From Cryptomeria japonica (Eukaryota > Streptophyta > Pinopsida > Cupressales > Cupressaceae), in NCBI RefSeq assembly GCF_030272615.1, contig NC_081414.1, positions 782,480,119 to 782,538,118 of the forward strand: a stretch of 58,000 bases of DNA, read 5' to 3'. The position numbers and the translations under genes were made by a program. Shown here in pieces: positions 44,427-56,175 of this stretch (position 1 is its first letter; every line of letters begins with the position of its first letter). The notes beneath the pieces are model-generated. The model was not told where the DNA came from and did no database searches. It saw only the letters and a list, made by a program, of their open reading frames with translations.

Positions 44427-45642
44427 TGTTAGACAACTCAGATAACCAAAGGACAACAAAGAGGGGGGTGAATCAGTTGTCAACAAATTATAGAGCTTTA
44501 AGCATTAAAACCTTGTTATCTGAATACATAAACCAAATACTAGAATAATAGATATAACAGTTAAGCACAAATGTAATCCAAAAAAGATAACACCAAGATT
44601 TGTACGTGGAAAACCCGATAAAGGGAAAAACCATGATGGGAAGCCTACCCACAGTCACATAATACTTTTGCAGTAAGTATGTGATTACAATAAGCAGGGC
44701 CTGCACATGCAGAAAGACCAACAACCTAGAGCGCACTACTCATCACAAAAGGAGATTCACTGATTATAAAATAAATCCAGACTACAATCTTGAAGAAGAA
44801 TGAACTGTAAGAATAGCATCTCCTATGCTTGAGTATAGTTCCAGTTAAGCTCAGTACCAGAGGTCTTAAACCTCTTTCACCAACCCAATTCGATCACCTA
44901 TGATCGAACAAAAACCTTTTCTTATGATTACAACTTTATTCACACATAGATAATCACATATCTCATAAACCCCATGAATATGCTCTAATTCCCATGATCT
45001 ACAAAGAGATGTTACATCATATTTATACCAACCTGGGAACTAAACAATTAGGTCAGCCACCTAAAAGATAATACAATAAATCTATAACATAAACCCACAA
45101 TTCAATGATCAACCAATTCATCCTAAGACCGAAACAACATAACCCAATCAATAAAACCAACTGGTAATGCATCGGGATCATCCACCAACACATTACATAA
45201 ACGGGTCCATAACCTAGCCGAACAAGATAGCATTTAGTTTGGACCCAAATCCAACACCACCAATCAATAGGAACACGGACAAGATAACCAACAACATCAT
45301 GAAAACCATCAAGAAGTCACGCCAACACCACTTATCACATGCATCAAAAGATCTCCAACAAAGCTTTGCCGGTGGAACCCTTAACGGTGACCAAAAGGCT
45401 TACTATAACAAATGATAGCTCCTAAGTCATCAGATTGTGAACCAACTGATCGTGATACCAATCTAAACATCACGAATGATAAATCCAAACTAAATCCACA
45501 AACCAAAGCATACCGGATCAATATCATAAACCAACCACTCTATTCGAATCTACCAAAAGCCAGTAAACAACCAAAACATTTGTATTGCCATCAATGACAA
45601 AACATCAATGCAACACATAATCAATTCCTCAAATTTCCAGCA
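44427..45642 (-). repeat. 3' LTR of I
   Basis: 1216 bp. On the plus strand it starts TGTTAGACAAC and ends TTTCCAGCA. Contains a G-tract hairpin (44452-44481). Confidence 0.92.
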
Positions 45643-45654
45643 ATCTCCCCCTTT
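45643..45654 (-). other. Polypurine tract of I
   Basis: Minus-strand AAAGGGGGAGAT next to the 3' LTR. A second C-rich/purine run (ATCCCCCTTTT on plus) lies at about 45862-45872. Confidence 0.85.
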
Positions 45655-46031
45655 GGCATTGATGGCAACACTAGATGTGAAAAACATCCAAGTGCCAAGA
45701 AATGCCAAACAAGTCTCCCCCAAAGGAAGACAACCAACAATCTTGCAAAAGATGATATAACAATGAAGTTAAAAAACTCCCCCTGTGAATGATATCTATG
45801 TTAAGCTCTGATCTCTCCCCTTGATTGATATTTTGTTAAGCTCTGTTTTTCACATATATCTATCCCCCTTTTAGATAAATGGAAGAAATATGATAGGAAC
45901 ATCAAAGAAAAACCATAAATCCACTGAGCCACATAGATGACTGCTCCCCCAAAGTAGTAGCACCAACACATCAATCCAAAATGAATAGTAGCTCTGTAAA
46001 ATCATGTCAGACTGATGCCAATCAACATCAA

Positions 46032-46660
46032 TCAGGTCTCTAATGGAGGGGCAGAAACTCCCAATCTCTCTCTAATGTACTCAAATGCTTCCTTAGGAAA
46101 GGGTTTAGTGAAGATATCTACAATCTCCTCTTTAGTGTTCACATAAAACAGTCTCACTTCATTTGATTCCACCTTCTCCTTCAAAATGTTATACTTGATA
46201 AATATGTACTTTGTCTTAGAATGAAATACTAGATTCTTTGATATATCAATATAATCAAAGTTATCATAGTGAATAACTACCTGTTCATTACAGTCCACCT
46301 TTATATCCTTCGACGTTTTCTTCATCCATAGAACTTGTGTACAGTTAGTAGCAGCATCAACATACTCGACTTTAGTAGTAGATAAAGATGTATATGACTA
46401 TTTTTTGTTGATCCATGAAGCAAGTTTCTTTCCAAGAAAGAAATCTCCACCGGATGTGCTCTTCCAGTCATCAACATCTCTAGCCCAATCAACATCTATA
46501 TATGCACAGTGTAAAGTCATCATTTTTAGGATACCACAAACCAAATTTAGTTGTTCCCTATAAATACCTGAAAAATCCTTTTCACCGCATTGTCATGATT
46601 CTCCCTAGGATCACTCTAATATCTTGATACAATACGATCTGCATTCATTACATCCGGTCT
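46032..46660 (-). pseudogene. copia I RNase H
   Basis: 46325-46032 gives HYDNFDYIDISKNLVFHSK (Cys of YCDN changed to His-Tyr), KYIFIKYNILKEKVESNEV, EEIVDIFTKPFPKEAFEYI and a stop after LGVSAPPLET. The N-terminal half, up to about 46660, is in shifted frames (DVDWARDVDDW-type remnants near 46480). Confidence 0.87.
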
Positions 46661-46668
46661 AGTCTGAG

Positions 46669-47580
46669 TTAGATATTTAACAAACCTCCAATCATAGACT
46701 TGTACCTTGTAGGATTTACCAATGCTGATGCATCTTTCTTAGTCAATTTCTCACTTGTAACCATAGGTGTACCAACTAGTTTAGAATTTTCCATACCAAA
46801 TTTCTTCAACAAATCTCTAGCATACTTAGTTTGACAGATAAAAATACCTTTATTAGTTTGAGTAATCTGTAAACCTAAGAAAAATTTCATCTTCCCAATC
46901 ATAGACATCTCGAATTCATTCTTCATATTTTTCAGAAAATTCCATACATAACTTATCCTCACCTCCAAAAATGATATCATCAACAAATACTTCAACAATC
47001 AATATGTCATCATCAGTGATCTTATAGTATAAATTATTATCAGCATTACCTTTAGTGAAACCAAGCTTCAAAACATATTTATCCAATCTTGCATACCAAG
47101 CTCTAGAGGCTTGTTTCAATCCATATAAAGCTTTCCTTAACGAACAAACCATGTTTTTGTCATCTAAAAGTGAAAATCCATTAGGATTCTTAATGTAAAC
47201 TTCCTCTTCAAGACCTCCATTAAGAAATGCACACTTAACATCCATTTGATAAACCTTGTAGTTCTTATGGGAAGTATAAGCAAGAAATAATCTCACAGCT
47301 TCAATCCTAGTTACCGAAGCAAAAGTTTCATCATAATGAATTCCTTCCTTCTGAGAATATTCTTTACAAACCAATTGAGTTTTATTCCTTACAACTTGTC
47401 CATCTTCATTCAATTTATTCCTAAAAACCCATTTAGTTCCAATAACATTCTTATTTTTAGGTCGGGGAACTAAAGTCCATGTATTATTCTTTTCTATTTG
47501 ATCTAATTCCTCTTCCATAGCTTTCATCCAACATTCATCTTTACATGCTTCAATTACTGATGTCGATTCAATTTAAGAAA
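46669..47580 (-). pseudogene. copia I reverse transcriptase
   Basis: 47527-46916 is open for 203 codons: [80 protein letters not shown] and the catalytic FVDDIIFGGEDKLC. A frameshift at about 46920 leads to 46998-46669 (MSMIGKMKFFLGLQITQTNK, YARDLLKKFGMENSKLVGTP, RYKSMIGGLLN). The RT catalytic residues are intact. Confidence 0.92.
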
Positions 47581-48949
47581 TTAAAAATACCTCATCAGCT
47601 TCCGACCTTCTTCTTGGCATCACTCCTTTGTTCTTATCTCCAATGCTCTGATCTTCTGAATGATTTAACCTTACATACTGAGGAGTCTTCTGAGTTTCTA
47701 TTCCTTTGCTCTAATCTTCAATTATAGTTGAATTTTCTGATACTGCCAGAGTTACTGGTTCAACATTTTGTTCCAGAGTAGGTGCTACCGGTTCAGTTCT
47801 GATCATCTCCACTCTTTGTTCAATCTCATAAGTTATGACTTGATTTATGTTCTACTTATCCACCTTGACATTAGTGCTCTCCATAATTCTCTGCAATCTT
47901 TTGTTATAACATCTATATGCTTTTCTTTCATTAGAATAACCAATAAATATTCCTTCATCAAATCTACGATCAAACTTTCCAATGGAACAATCTCTTTTGA
48001 TATAGCATTTACTACCAAAGATCATGAAATACTTAACTATAGGTGTATGACCAAATCATAACTCATAAGGTGTCTTGTCAGTGTCTCCCTTGATATGAAC
48101 TCCATTGAATGTGTATACCGTGATGCTCACAACTTCTCTCCATTAGATATGAGGCTAATTAGATTCCATTTTTATAGTTCTATCCACATCCAAGATAGTT
48201 TTGTTCTTCCTTTCCACAACTCCATTAAGCTGAGGTGTCTGGGGTGCAGATAATTGTCTCCTTATTCTATTCTTTTCACAATAACTATGAAATTCACCAG
48301 ATGTGAATTATCCACCCGATCTGACCTTAAGTATTTAATCTTCAATCCTATCTCTGTCTCAACTTTATCTTTAAAGATTTTACACTTTTTAAATGCTTCA
48401 AATTTATCCCTTGGTAAAGTAACCAACCTCATTCTAGAATAGTCATGAATGATTAGTATAAAATATCTATCACCCTAAAAACATTTGATTCTAGCAGGAC
48501 CACACAAATCAGTATGAATAAAATAAAGAACATCTTTAGATTTGTCTTGTATACTCTTAAAATATTTTTTGACTCTCTTTCCCATTTGACATTCCTTACA
48601 TATTGGATTATAGGGCTTCACAATCTTAGGTATATCTCTAACTGCCTTAGTAGAATTCACATGACACAACCTCTTATGTCATAGCCAAATCTCCTCAATT
48701 TGTGCAATCAAATATGTCTTCTCACTAGAGTTTAAATGAAAGATGTTACCTTTAGTCTGAGTACCAGTTGCAATCTCCAATCCAGGTCTATTGATAATCT
48801 TGCATTTTCCATCCTTGAATTGTAACTGAAATCCCTTATCCACCAATTGTCCTACACTCAAAAGATTATGCCTTAAACCTTCAACATAATAAACATTATC
48901 AGTATCATGCTTACCATCCAATGATATAGTTCCTCTTCTCTTGATCATG
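47580..48949 (-). pseudogene. copia I integrase
   Basis: 48948-48679 has GTISLDGKHDTDNVYYVEGL and HNLLSVGQLVDKGFQLQF. 48669-48475 has KAVRDIPKIVKPYN, CKECQMGKRVKK and FIHTDLCGP with the first Asp. Farther on the frame breaks: the SDxGGEF motif at about 48310 reads SDR followed by a shift. The remainder to 47580 is recognisable only in pieces across frames (EYLLVI, KHIDVITKDCRE). Confidence 0.83.
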
Positions 48950-48959
48950 CATGCTTTAT

Positions 48960-49480
48960 CATCCCAAATCTAACTAGATCGCCACCGAATTCTTGCAAAG
49001 CTAGAAACTTCCTTTTATCTCCAGTCATATGATGTGAACATCTACTATCTATCACCCAGTCACCCTTGTGTTCAATTTAGTAGAAAGGGCCTTTTCTTCA
49101 GGTACTGGATCATCTTCCTTGATAGCCAAAAATACCCATTCCTTTCCATTGTCGGATCCACTAGCTGAATCTTGTGTCGGTACATCATCAGAACTAGTCA
49201 CACCTTCCTCATCAACATATTAGCATGATTTGTCTTTGTTTCTCCTATACTTATGCTTGTTCTGATAATCATGGTTAGCCCTAAAAGATCTTCTACCTCT
49301 TTCCTCAAATCTTTAATTCCTTTCAAGACATCTAGATGAAATATGACCTATCTTATTACATGCATAACATTTAAAAGGTGATTTTCCTTCATACTTATTT
49401 CCTACAGGGCCTTTAGGTACTCTTCTAGCAAATAGGGCTTCAAGTTGCTCAAAATCTTCATTTCTTCTAGTTCCTTAGCA
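48960..49480 (-). pseudogene. copia I zinc knuckle and protease
   Basis: The knuckle at about 49375-49330 reads KCYACNKIGHISSRC, an intact CX2CX4HX4C, unlike A, E and G. The protease follows in another frame near 49060-49015: GDWVIDSRCSHHMTGDKRK, in which the active-site DSG is DSR. LVRFG near 48980 marks the protease core. The Gly-to-Arg change at an invariant position should abolish activity. Confidence 0.82.
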
Positions 49481-49554
49481 TATAAGGCTTTCCAATCACT
49501 CTTGCTAGTAGGTGATGTAGATGCATGAAAAGAAGGTTCAGATTTTGCAACTCC

Positions 49555-50205
49555 TTAAGGACCAAATTCCTCAAGCTCAAAAGCAGATAACTTCCTAACC
49601 AAGGTTTCCCTATTAACAAAGGTATTTTCCATTGTTCTCAACTCATTAATTGCAATAGCCTTCATCTTAGAAGCTGGTGGAAAAGTTCTCAATACTTTAA
49701 AAACTATTTCATATTCGCTCAGAGATCCACCACAACTCTCAATTCCCATGACAATTTCATTAACTCTCTCCATAAAAGTAGTAATCCTTTCATCTTTTTC
49801 CATCTTCAGGTTCTCATATCTCACTTGGTAACCATCAAGTTTATAAATTTTAACAGTAGAGTCACCTTCATTCAAGGTCTCCAATTTATTGCATATAGCA
49901 TTCAAAGTTGATTTGTTAGTTAGTCCCATAACTTGCTGATCAAAAAGTGCACACAAAAGGGCTTCTCTAGCTATACAATCATTTTCAATGTCCTTATCCA
50001 AGCCCACTAGAGGAGGAGTGCCAGATGTCCGATTATGAGGTCTATATCCATTTTTAGTGATCTCCAAAATCTCTTTGCCAAGAAACATTAGATGAGTCTC
50101 CATCCGAGTCTTCCATACCCTGTAATTTGTTCCATCAAGCCTACAAATTTCTCTTTGAAAAACTATTGTAGATGAACTTGATGAACTTACACTATTAGAT
50201 GCCAT
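49555..50205 (-). pseudogene. copia I gag
   Basis: 216 codons from MASNSVSSSSSSTIVFQREI: RLDGTNYRVWKTRMETHLMF, LFDQQVMGLTNKSTLNAICN, TLNEGDSTVKIYKLDGYQV, FMERVNEIVMGIESCGGSLS and INELRTMENTFVNRETLVRK, then a stop after ELEEFGP where A and G continue with VAI or VATI. The start is 42 bases inside the primer site. The UBN2-type gag core is clear. Confidence 0.92.
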
Positions 50206-50246
50206 AGGATCTTCTTCAAGTGGTTAAGCTTCTGTAGAGAGAACCA

Positions 50247-50259
50247 GGATCTGATACCA
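50247..50259 (-). other. Primer-binding site of I
   Basis: TGGTATCAGATCC on the minus strand: a Met-tRNA site with a single change (G to T in GAGC). Confidence 0.88.
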
Positions 50260-50261
50260 AT

Positions 50262-51498
50262 TGTTGGACAACTCAGATAACTGGAGGACAACTAAAAGGG
50301 GGGTGAATTAGTTGTCAATAGATTATAGAGCTTTAAGCATTAAAACCTCATTACCAAAATACATAAACCAAATACCGAAATAGCAGATATAGTAGTTAAG
50401 GACAAATATAATCCACAAAACATTTACCAACCATCCACAAAAGATAACACCAAGATTTGTAAGTGGAAAACCTGATAAAAGGAAAAACCACAGTGGGAAG
50501 CCTACCCATAGTCAGATAATACTTCTACAGTAATTATGTGAATATAATAAGAGGGGACTGTACATGCAGGAAGGCCCACAACTTAGAGTGCACTTCTCAT
50601 AACAAAAGGAGCCTGAATGACTACAAAATAAATCCAGACTACAGTTCAGAAGAAGAGTGAACTGCAAGAATAGCATCTCCTATGCCTGAGTACAGTTCCA
50701 GTTAAGCTCAATAACAAAGGTCTTAAACCTCTTTCACCAACCCAATTCAATCACCTATGATTGACCAAAAACCTCTGCATATGATTACATCTTTATTCAC
50801 ACACAGATAATCACTTATCCCATAAACCCCATGAATATGTCCATATGCCCATGATCTACAAAGATATCTTACATCATATTTATACCAACCAGGGACCTAA
50901 ATAATTAGGTTGGCCACCTAAAAGATAATACAATAAATTCATAACATAAATATGCAATCCAATGATCAACCAAGTTGGCCTAAGACTGAAACAATATAAT
51001 CCAATCAATAAACCCAACTGATAACACATTAGGATCATCCACCAACACATTACATAAACTAGTCCATAACTTAGCCAAATAAGATAGCATTAGGTCTGGA
51101 CCCAAATCCAACACCACCAATCAACAGGAACATGAACAAGATAACCAACATCTTGAAAACCATCTAGAAGTCATTCCAACACCACTAATCATGTGTATGA
51201 AAAGATCTTAAAAAAAGCTTAGTCGGTAGAACCCTTACAAGTGACCAAAAGGCTTACTAGAACAAATAAAAGCTCGTGAGTCATCAAATTTCTAACTAAC
51301 TGATCGTGATACCCATTTGAATAACATGAATGATAGATCCAAACCAAATCCATAAACCAAAGCATACTAGAGCATTATCAGATCAATATTATAAACCAAC
51401 CACTCCACCGGAAGCTAGTAAACAACCAAAATACTTGGTGTTGCCATCAATGACAAAACATCAATGCAACACATAATCAATTCCTCCAATTGCCAACA
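50262..51498 (-). repeat. 5' LTR of I
   Basis: 1237 bp. On the plus strand it starts TGTTGGACAAC and ends TTGCCAACA. Contains a G-tract hairpin with a 9-bp stem (50287-50316). Confidence 0.92.
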
Positions 51499-51504
51499 GT
51501 AATT

Positions 51505-51997
51505 ACCCTTAGGTTTCTTTTTTAAGGTCATTCCCTCCACCACAAGAATCATAGTACTCACAACATTTCCCATAGACACCATTAATTTCAATCCACCCAC
51601 TTGGACTTCACCCTCATTTGAAGACTAGGAAATGACTTAAACAAAGACGGGTTGAAGCCCTTCATTCATTCAATATATGTCACTTGATTTCACTCCATCA
51701 CTTTCTTCTAAAGAACACCATTTTTTTTTAAAAATTATAATATTTTTCCAATTTAGTTTAAATAAGATCACCACCAATGCTTTACTTAAAGAATTTGGAA
51801 ATAGGGACCAAAAAGGGGTTGCTGAAACCAACTTTGGGATAAACACAATTGAAGGTGGTTTTGAAAAAAGCATAGCTTTCACTAGATTTAATAAGGAAAA
51901 TCCACATCAATAAATGATTGAAGTACAATTTGAATAGGATAATGAAGTAAAAGGAAATGTTTAAATATTTAGGTTTCTTTGGGATTAATTTCTTCAA
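51505..51997 (-). pseudogene. LINE third ORF, N-terminal half, copy 3
   Basis: The minus strand has, in different frames, NHLLMWIFLIKSSESYAFF and VGFSNPFLVPISKFFK (51997-51782), then IGGDLI, then EGEVQVGGLKLMVSMGNVV with LVVEGMTLKKKPKGN (51620-51500). Copy 2 has NHFIKW, FSNP, GGDLI, DGEVYVGKVKFIVSMD and LVVEGASFPKNPEGN in the same order. This collinearity between two diverged copies argues for a real protein. I do not recognise the family. Confidence 0.6.
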
Positions 51998-52450
51998 GAA
52001 TCATGGCATGAATATCTTTAGGTAACTCATGTTGTGTAGTCCGAATTTTTAGCTCATCAGAAAAATGACCAAGGATTGCTAGCCTATTTGTAGATATCTT
52101 TCGTTCACTAAGGGTGTGTTGTAGCTTTACATGGTCAAAGTTAGCAATAACACCTTGTAACTTGGTGATAAGGTCCACCACACACCATCCTGGCTTTGCC
52201 TTTCCTTATAACATCTTAATGACATTTTTGAATCACCTTCGATGATGATATTTTGGTAGCCCCTGTCCTTGGTGATAAAAATGCCGTAGAAATCTACCAT
52301 TAATTTTGCCACATTAGAAGTTTGAATTCCTAGGATAGCCACATTGGCCACCATCACCTTGCAATCTAAATATTTGATAACCCAAACCTGGCCATTTGAC
52401 CTAGGTTCTCTTTAGAAGACCCATCAAAATTTAATTTTACCAACTGGTAT
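51970..52450 (-). pseudogene. LINE ORF2 RNase H domain, copy 3
   Basis: LVKLNFDGSSKENLGQ at about 52445-52400 has the first catalytic Asp (family: KxNFDGAxxGNPG). 52357-52127 has LMVDFYGIFITKDRGYQNII and IEGDSKMSL with the GDS Asp. 52181-51969 has FDHVKLQHTLSERK, RLAILGHFSDEL and QHELPKD, the C-terminal helix. A frameshift lies at about 52150. This is the RNase H type found at the end of plant L1 ORF2. Confidence 0.8.
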
Positions 52451-53990
52451 CAAGGGGGGGAACATTTTTATATGTTATTTCTACACCTAAAAGGAGGGGA
52501 AGTAAAATTAAAGAGATCATCAACCCTATCCAAAATGTAGGGTATAATCTAATTGAAGGAAGGAAAATGGTGTGAGTATTTGGACTTACCAAAGCCTTTC
52601 ATATTCTCCATGACCTAACTGACAATAGTATAGGCTAGATCTTTCCATTGAGTTTTATGATCTATAAAAACTCTATTGTTACATTCTATCCATAAGATCC
52701 AACCCATGTGAAGAAAATCCTATCACTGGAGTTCCCATATTAGAGGATGGGTTGACAAGGGGGTCCAACTAGAGGAGAAAAAAATAGGGTCTAGGTGACA
52801 AACCTAGGATAACAAGAACAAGTTAATAATCTCCTATCTAAATTGATAGAAATAATGACAGTAGAACAACAAATGCTTGATACTTTCCATTGCTTTCTCA
52901 CACAATGACATCTATTCACAATATAGATACCCCTCTTTTGGATATTGTTAATAGTCCAAATCTTTTGATGATATGTCATCCACGAGAAAAAGAAAATCTT
53001 AGATATAGTTTTAGAGATATAGATATTCAATCATTTAAAAGAAGAATTATGGGAAGGGAGAAGAATCAAAACCCCACTTAATACGGCACTGACCATCCTT
53101 CTAGAAAAAACCCATATTAGATTGTGTCTATCTTCCATTCTTAAAAAACCTAAAATTATACATAAATCCTAGGAAGTTCATCAGCATCAGTTCTAAGTGG
53201 AAATTAAAACTCTATAGGGTGGAATTTCCATTTAGGATGGCAAGAGCTAGGATACCAATGATGCATTAAGAGAATCCCATATCTATCAACAAGTTGTTTC
53301 TCAATAGTTGAATAAATTAGGTGAAACTCTAAGGGAATAGACAAGTCCTAGAGATCCTTCTAGAACCTAAAACTCCCCTCATCCTATGTGTTTCTTGAGC
53401 AACAATTTGGATTTAATCATATTGTTTCAAATGTGAGATCTTCTAGGAAGCTCTTCATTAGAAAAAAAAGGATTTTTTTTTTCCCCCATTAAGGTATTTT
53501 CTCTTCATCACTTTTGACCACTCCTTCTCCATAGTAATTCTACAACCAATTTAAGAAATGAGGGTGAAATTGAGATATTGGAAAACTATAATTTAAAGAA
53601 AACTTGACTCCTTACTAGAAAGGACCATCCCCCAATAAACTAAGAAAAATATATTCTTCCATTTCACTCCCAACCACAATAATATCCTCTGGATTTGATC
53701 CAATTTAATTTCTTAGGGAGATTGGATATGGAATAAGGATATAAGGTACATTGTAGCACTCTAAAGAGAATCTCTCAAGGGTTTAATTTTACTTGCATTA
53801 CATAAAAGGGCTCCTTTCTAGTCTACCATTTTTATTTGGATTCTCTCAAGTAGTCCTAACCAAACAATTCTCCACTTCACCAAAAGTGAGAGGTAATCCC
53901 AAATATAAATCTAGAAGACTAGTAACCTAGAATTCAAAACTATAGCAATGTGAAGATGGAGATGAGGGGAAACATTTATGAAGTAGAGAG
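52450..53990 (-). pseudogene. LINE ORF2 between RT and RNase H
   Basis: A degenerate connection. MGWILWIECNNRVF at about 52706-52665 matches the WxxWxxRNxxxF motif of the zinc-binding region after RT. LKPLRDSL and YLISLFHIQSP (about 53780-53720) and QRILLWLGVKWK (53705-53660) fit the thumb region. No open frame is longer than about 80 codons. Confidence 0.65.
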
Positions 53991-53999
53991 CACTCTTAT

Positions 54000-54680
54000 G
54001 TAGATTGATATTTTTTTCAAACACAATCACATACACAAATAAAATAGAGATCCATGTTTTAGTTTATGCCACTGACAGTGAACCCAACAAAAGAGTATCA
54101 TCAATAAATTGTTGATACAAAATAATTAGAGGGCCTGAAGAATGCTTAAGTCCTTTCAAGGAACTTTGCTGCATATAATCCTCAATATTCTTTCCCAAAG
54201 TTTTGGCCATCAGAATGAAAAGATAGGGAGATAAAATTTATCCCTATCTAAGGCCTCTAGAGGATAAAAAATAATCGTGAAGAGAGCCATTACCTAAAAT
54301 AGAGAACATGGACAAGTAGAAAAACTTCCACCATCTTTAGAAATTTTCCTCCAAAGTTGAATCTACATAGGACCTTAGAAAGGAATGACCAAGAAACCTT
54401 GTCATACACTTTGGAGATGTCCAGTTTCAAGAGAATTTTATCTTTATTAATATTCTCCATAGACTGGAGGGATTCATGAACCACGAGGATATTAGAGATT
54501 TGACAAGCAGGAACAAACCATTTTTGATGTTCATGGATGAATTTACTAAGAAGGGGTTTGATTTGTTTATGATAAGTTTAGAGAAACTTTTGTATAGGAT
54601 ATTACAAAGACTAATTAGCTTGAATTTTGTCATTTTATTACCCTCATTCTGCTTAGGAAATGGTACAATTAAAGTATTAA
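54000..54680 (-). pseudogene. LINE reverse transcriptase core, copy 3
   Basis: 54484-54290 carries VVHESLQSMENINKDKILL and LKLDISKVYDKVSWSFL, with the Asp of LDIxKAYDxVxW. Upstream (54633-54427) are LISLCNILYKSFSK and LIINKSNPFL. The catalytic FIDD lies at 54108-54097 (QQFIDDTLLLG) and is intact. Frames are broken between blocks. LINE RT copies the element RNA at the target nick. Confidence 0.85.
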
Positions 54681-55470
54681 TAATCTCTCTAAGAAGACTC
54701 GTTGAGGGTAGGAACTCTCAAGTAGCTAGAATGACATCCTTGCCCACAATGACCTAGTATTCCTAAAAGAAGAAGGGTGGAAAACTATCTGGCCCCAAGG
54801 ATTCAAATGAACCCATAGATAAGATTTCTACCTTGAGTTCCTTCTCCATATAGTTATGAAAAAAAATTTATTATCTTCTAGGCCTAAAAGGTTAGGGATG
54901 ACCATGTGGATCCTCTCATAGATATCATTTACTCTTGGGTCCAAGGAGAGAGGGAGTTTCGCATGATGAAGAAGTAATTAACTGCTTAATTGTGAATGTC
55001 TTCCTTTTTTGAGAGTAGACAACCATCTGAACCGATCAACTCCATCATCTTGTTCTTATTGTGATGATGAATAGTAGGATTGTGTAAGAGCTTAGTATTC
55101 TTATCACCTTTTTTCACCCATTGGATGTGGGATCTCTATTTCCAAAATAACTCTTCTTTTTAAACAACATTGTGAAGATAAGCCATAAAAAACTTTTCCC
55201 TCTTAACTCTTTCAAGTGTATCACCAAGGCATTCCATGTCCAATTGCAAATATTAAAAATGGGATCTCACATTATTCTTCTCGGTGAAAATATTACCAAA
55301 AGAGGATTTACTCCAGCTTCATAATTTATTTTTTGATTTTTTTTTTTACAATCAATTTTGAACATAGGTGTGCCCTTGAAATAGGATTTCCACCATTGAG
55401 CTATCAAATATTTAAAGTTGAGATGATGAGACCACATAAGTTCAAAAGAGTGGGATAGGTCTATAAAAAT
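54680..55470 (-). pseudogene. LINE ORF2 linker between endonuclease and RT
   Basis: Lysine-rich stretches and short matches to the linker of plant L1 ORF2 (LWLIFTMLFKKKSYFG near 55185-55140, WFxxGDxNTxxFH not visible). Many stops. Confidence 0.5.
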
Positions 55471-56170
55471 CCAAATGGAAGAGGATAGGATAGTGATTTA
55501 AACCAAAACAAATCTTAGAGGAAAGATGACATGAGTTTAAAATATTCTAAGAGGCAAAAAGAATGCCTCTATCAAGCCTAACTTGAATGAGACTATCACT
55601 TGTATGAAGCTTGGACCAAGTAAATTGCTTGTTCTCCAAATCTAAATCAACCAATTTACTCTTAGATAATAAATCATGGATATCTAGCATACTACTGGAG
55701 AAGTTAGAAGAACCTTCCATTTTTTACAAGGGATAGAGGAGGGTATTAAAGTCTCCCATGAGCATCTAGTTAGAGTTTAAAAAATTTCCCTAAAAATTAT
55801 GGAGTAAATCACAAAATTTCCTTCTCATGACCAAATTATTAGATACATAAACATTAGTAAGGGTCCACACCACTTTAAACATACCATCAACAAAAGAAAT
55901 ACTTTGATAATTTTTGTCTTGATTAAGATTATTGTATTTTCATATAGTTGTCAAATCACCATTTGAAACATTAGTACTCAAAGTTATGGAAATAGAGAAG
56001 AACCAAATAAAATTTCACACCTTATTGAAGCCATCAAAGTTCATTTTAGTTTCTTGAAGAAGCAAAATATATGGCTTCAATTCTTTTACTAGAATTTTCA
56101 CCAAAATATGCTTGTGGAAACGATTTAGTCTCCTAATGTTCCAAGAAAGGATTATAATTTCTTGAGTCTA
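55470..56170 (-). pseudogene. LINE ORF2 endonuclease domain, copy 3
   Basis: Starts at LSWNIRRLNRFHKHIL (about 56150), then LKPYILLLQETKMNFDGF with the catalytic Glu of QETK, LMGDFNTLL (about 55765) with GDFN, FTWSKL, and RLDRGILFASWN. The last motif reads GLNHYPILS (about 55490) where active AP-type endonucleases have SDH: the catalytic Asp is Asn. Some stops interrupt it. It would nick the target DNA for integration. Confidence 0.82.
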
Positions 56171-56175
56171 TAGGA

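Larger units (their letters stand above)
44427..51498 (-). mobile_element. Ty1/copia retrotransposon I, nested in the LINE
   Basis: Minus strand: 5' LTR 51498-50262, primer site TGGTATCAGATCC, gag from 50205, zinc knuckle (49380-49330), protease (about 49060-49020), integrase, RT (47527-46669), RNase H (46325-46032), polypurine tract and 3' LTR 45642-44427. It is a relative of A and G, with its own LTR sequence. All genes are broken. The insertion lies in the third ORF of the LINE. Confidence 0.94.

Noticed and set aside
47545-48442. Plus-strand frames inside copia I
   Set aside because: They are antisense to the integrase and RT of I.
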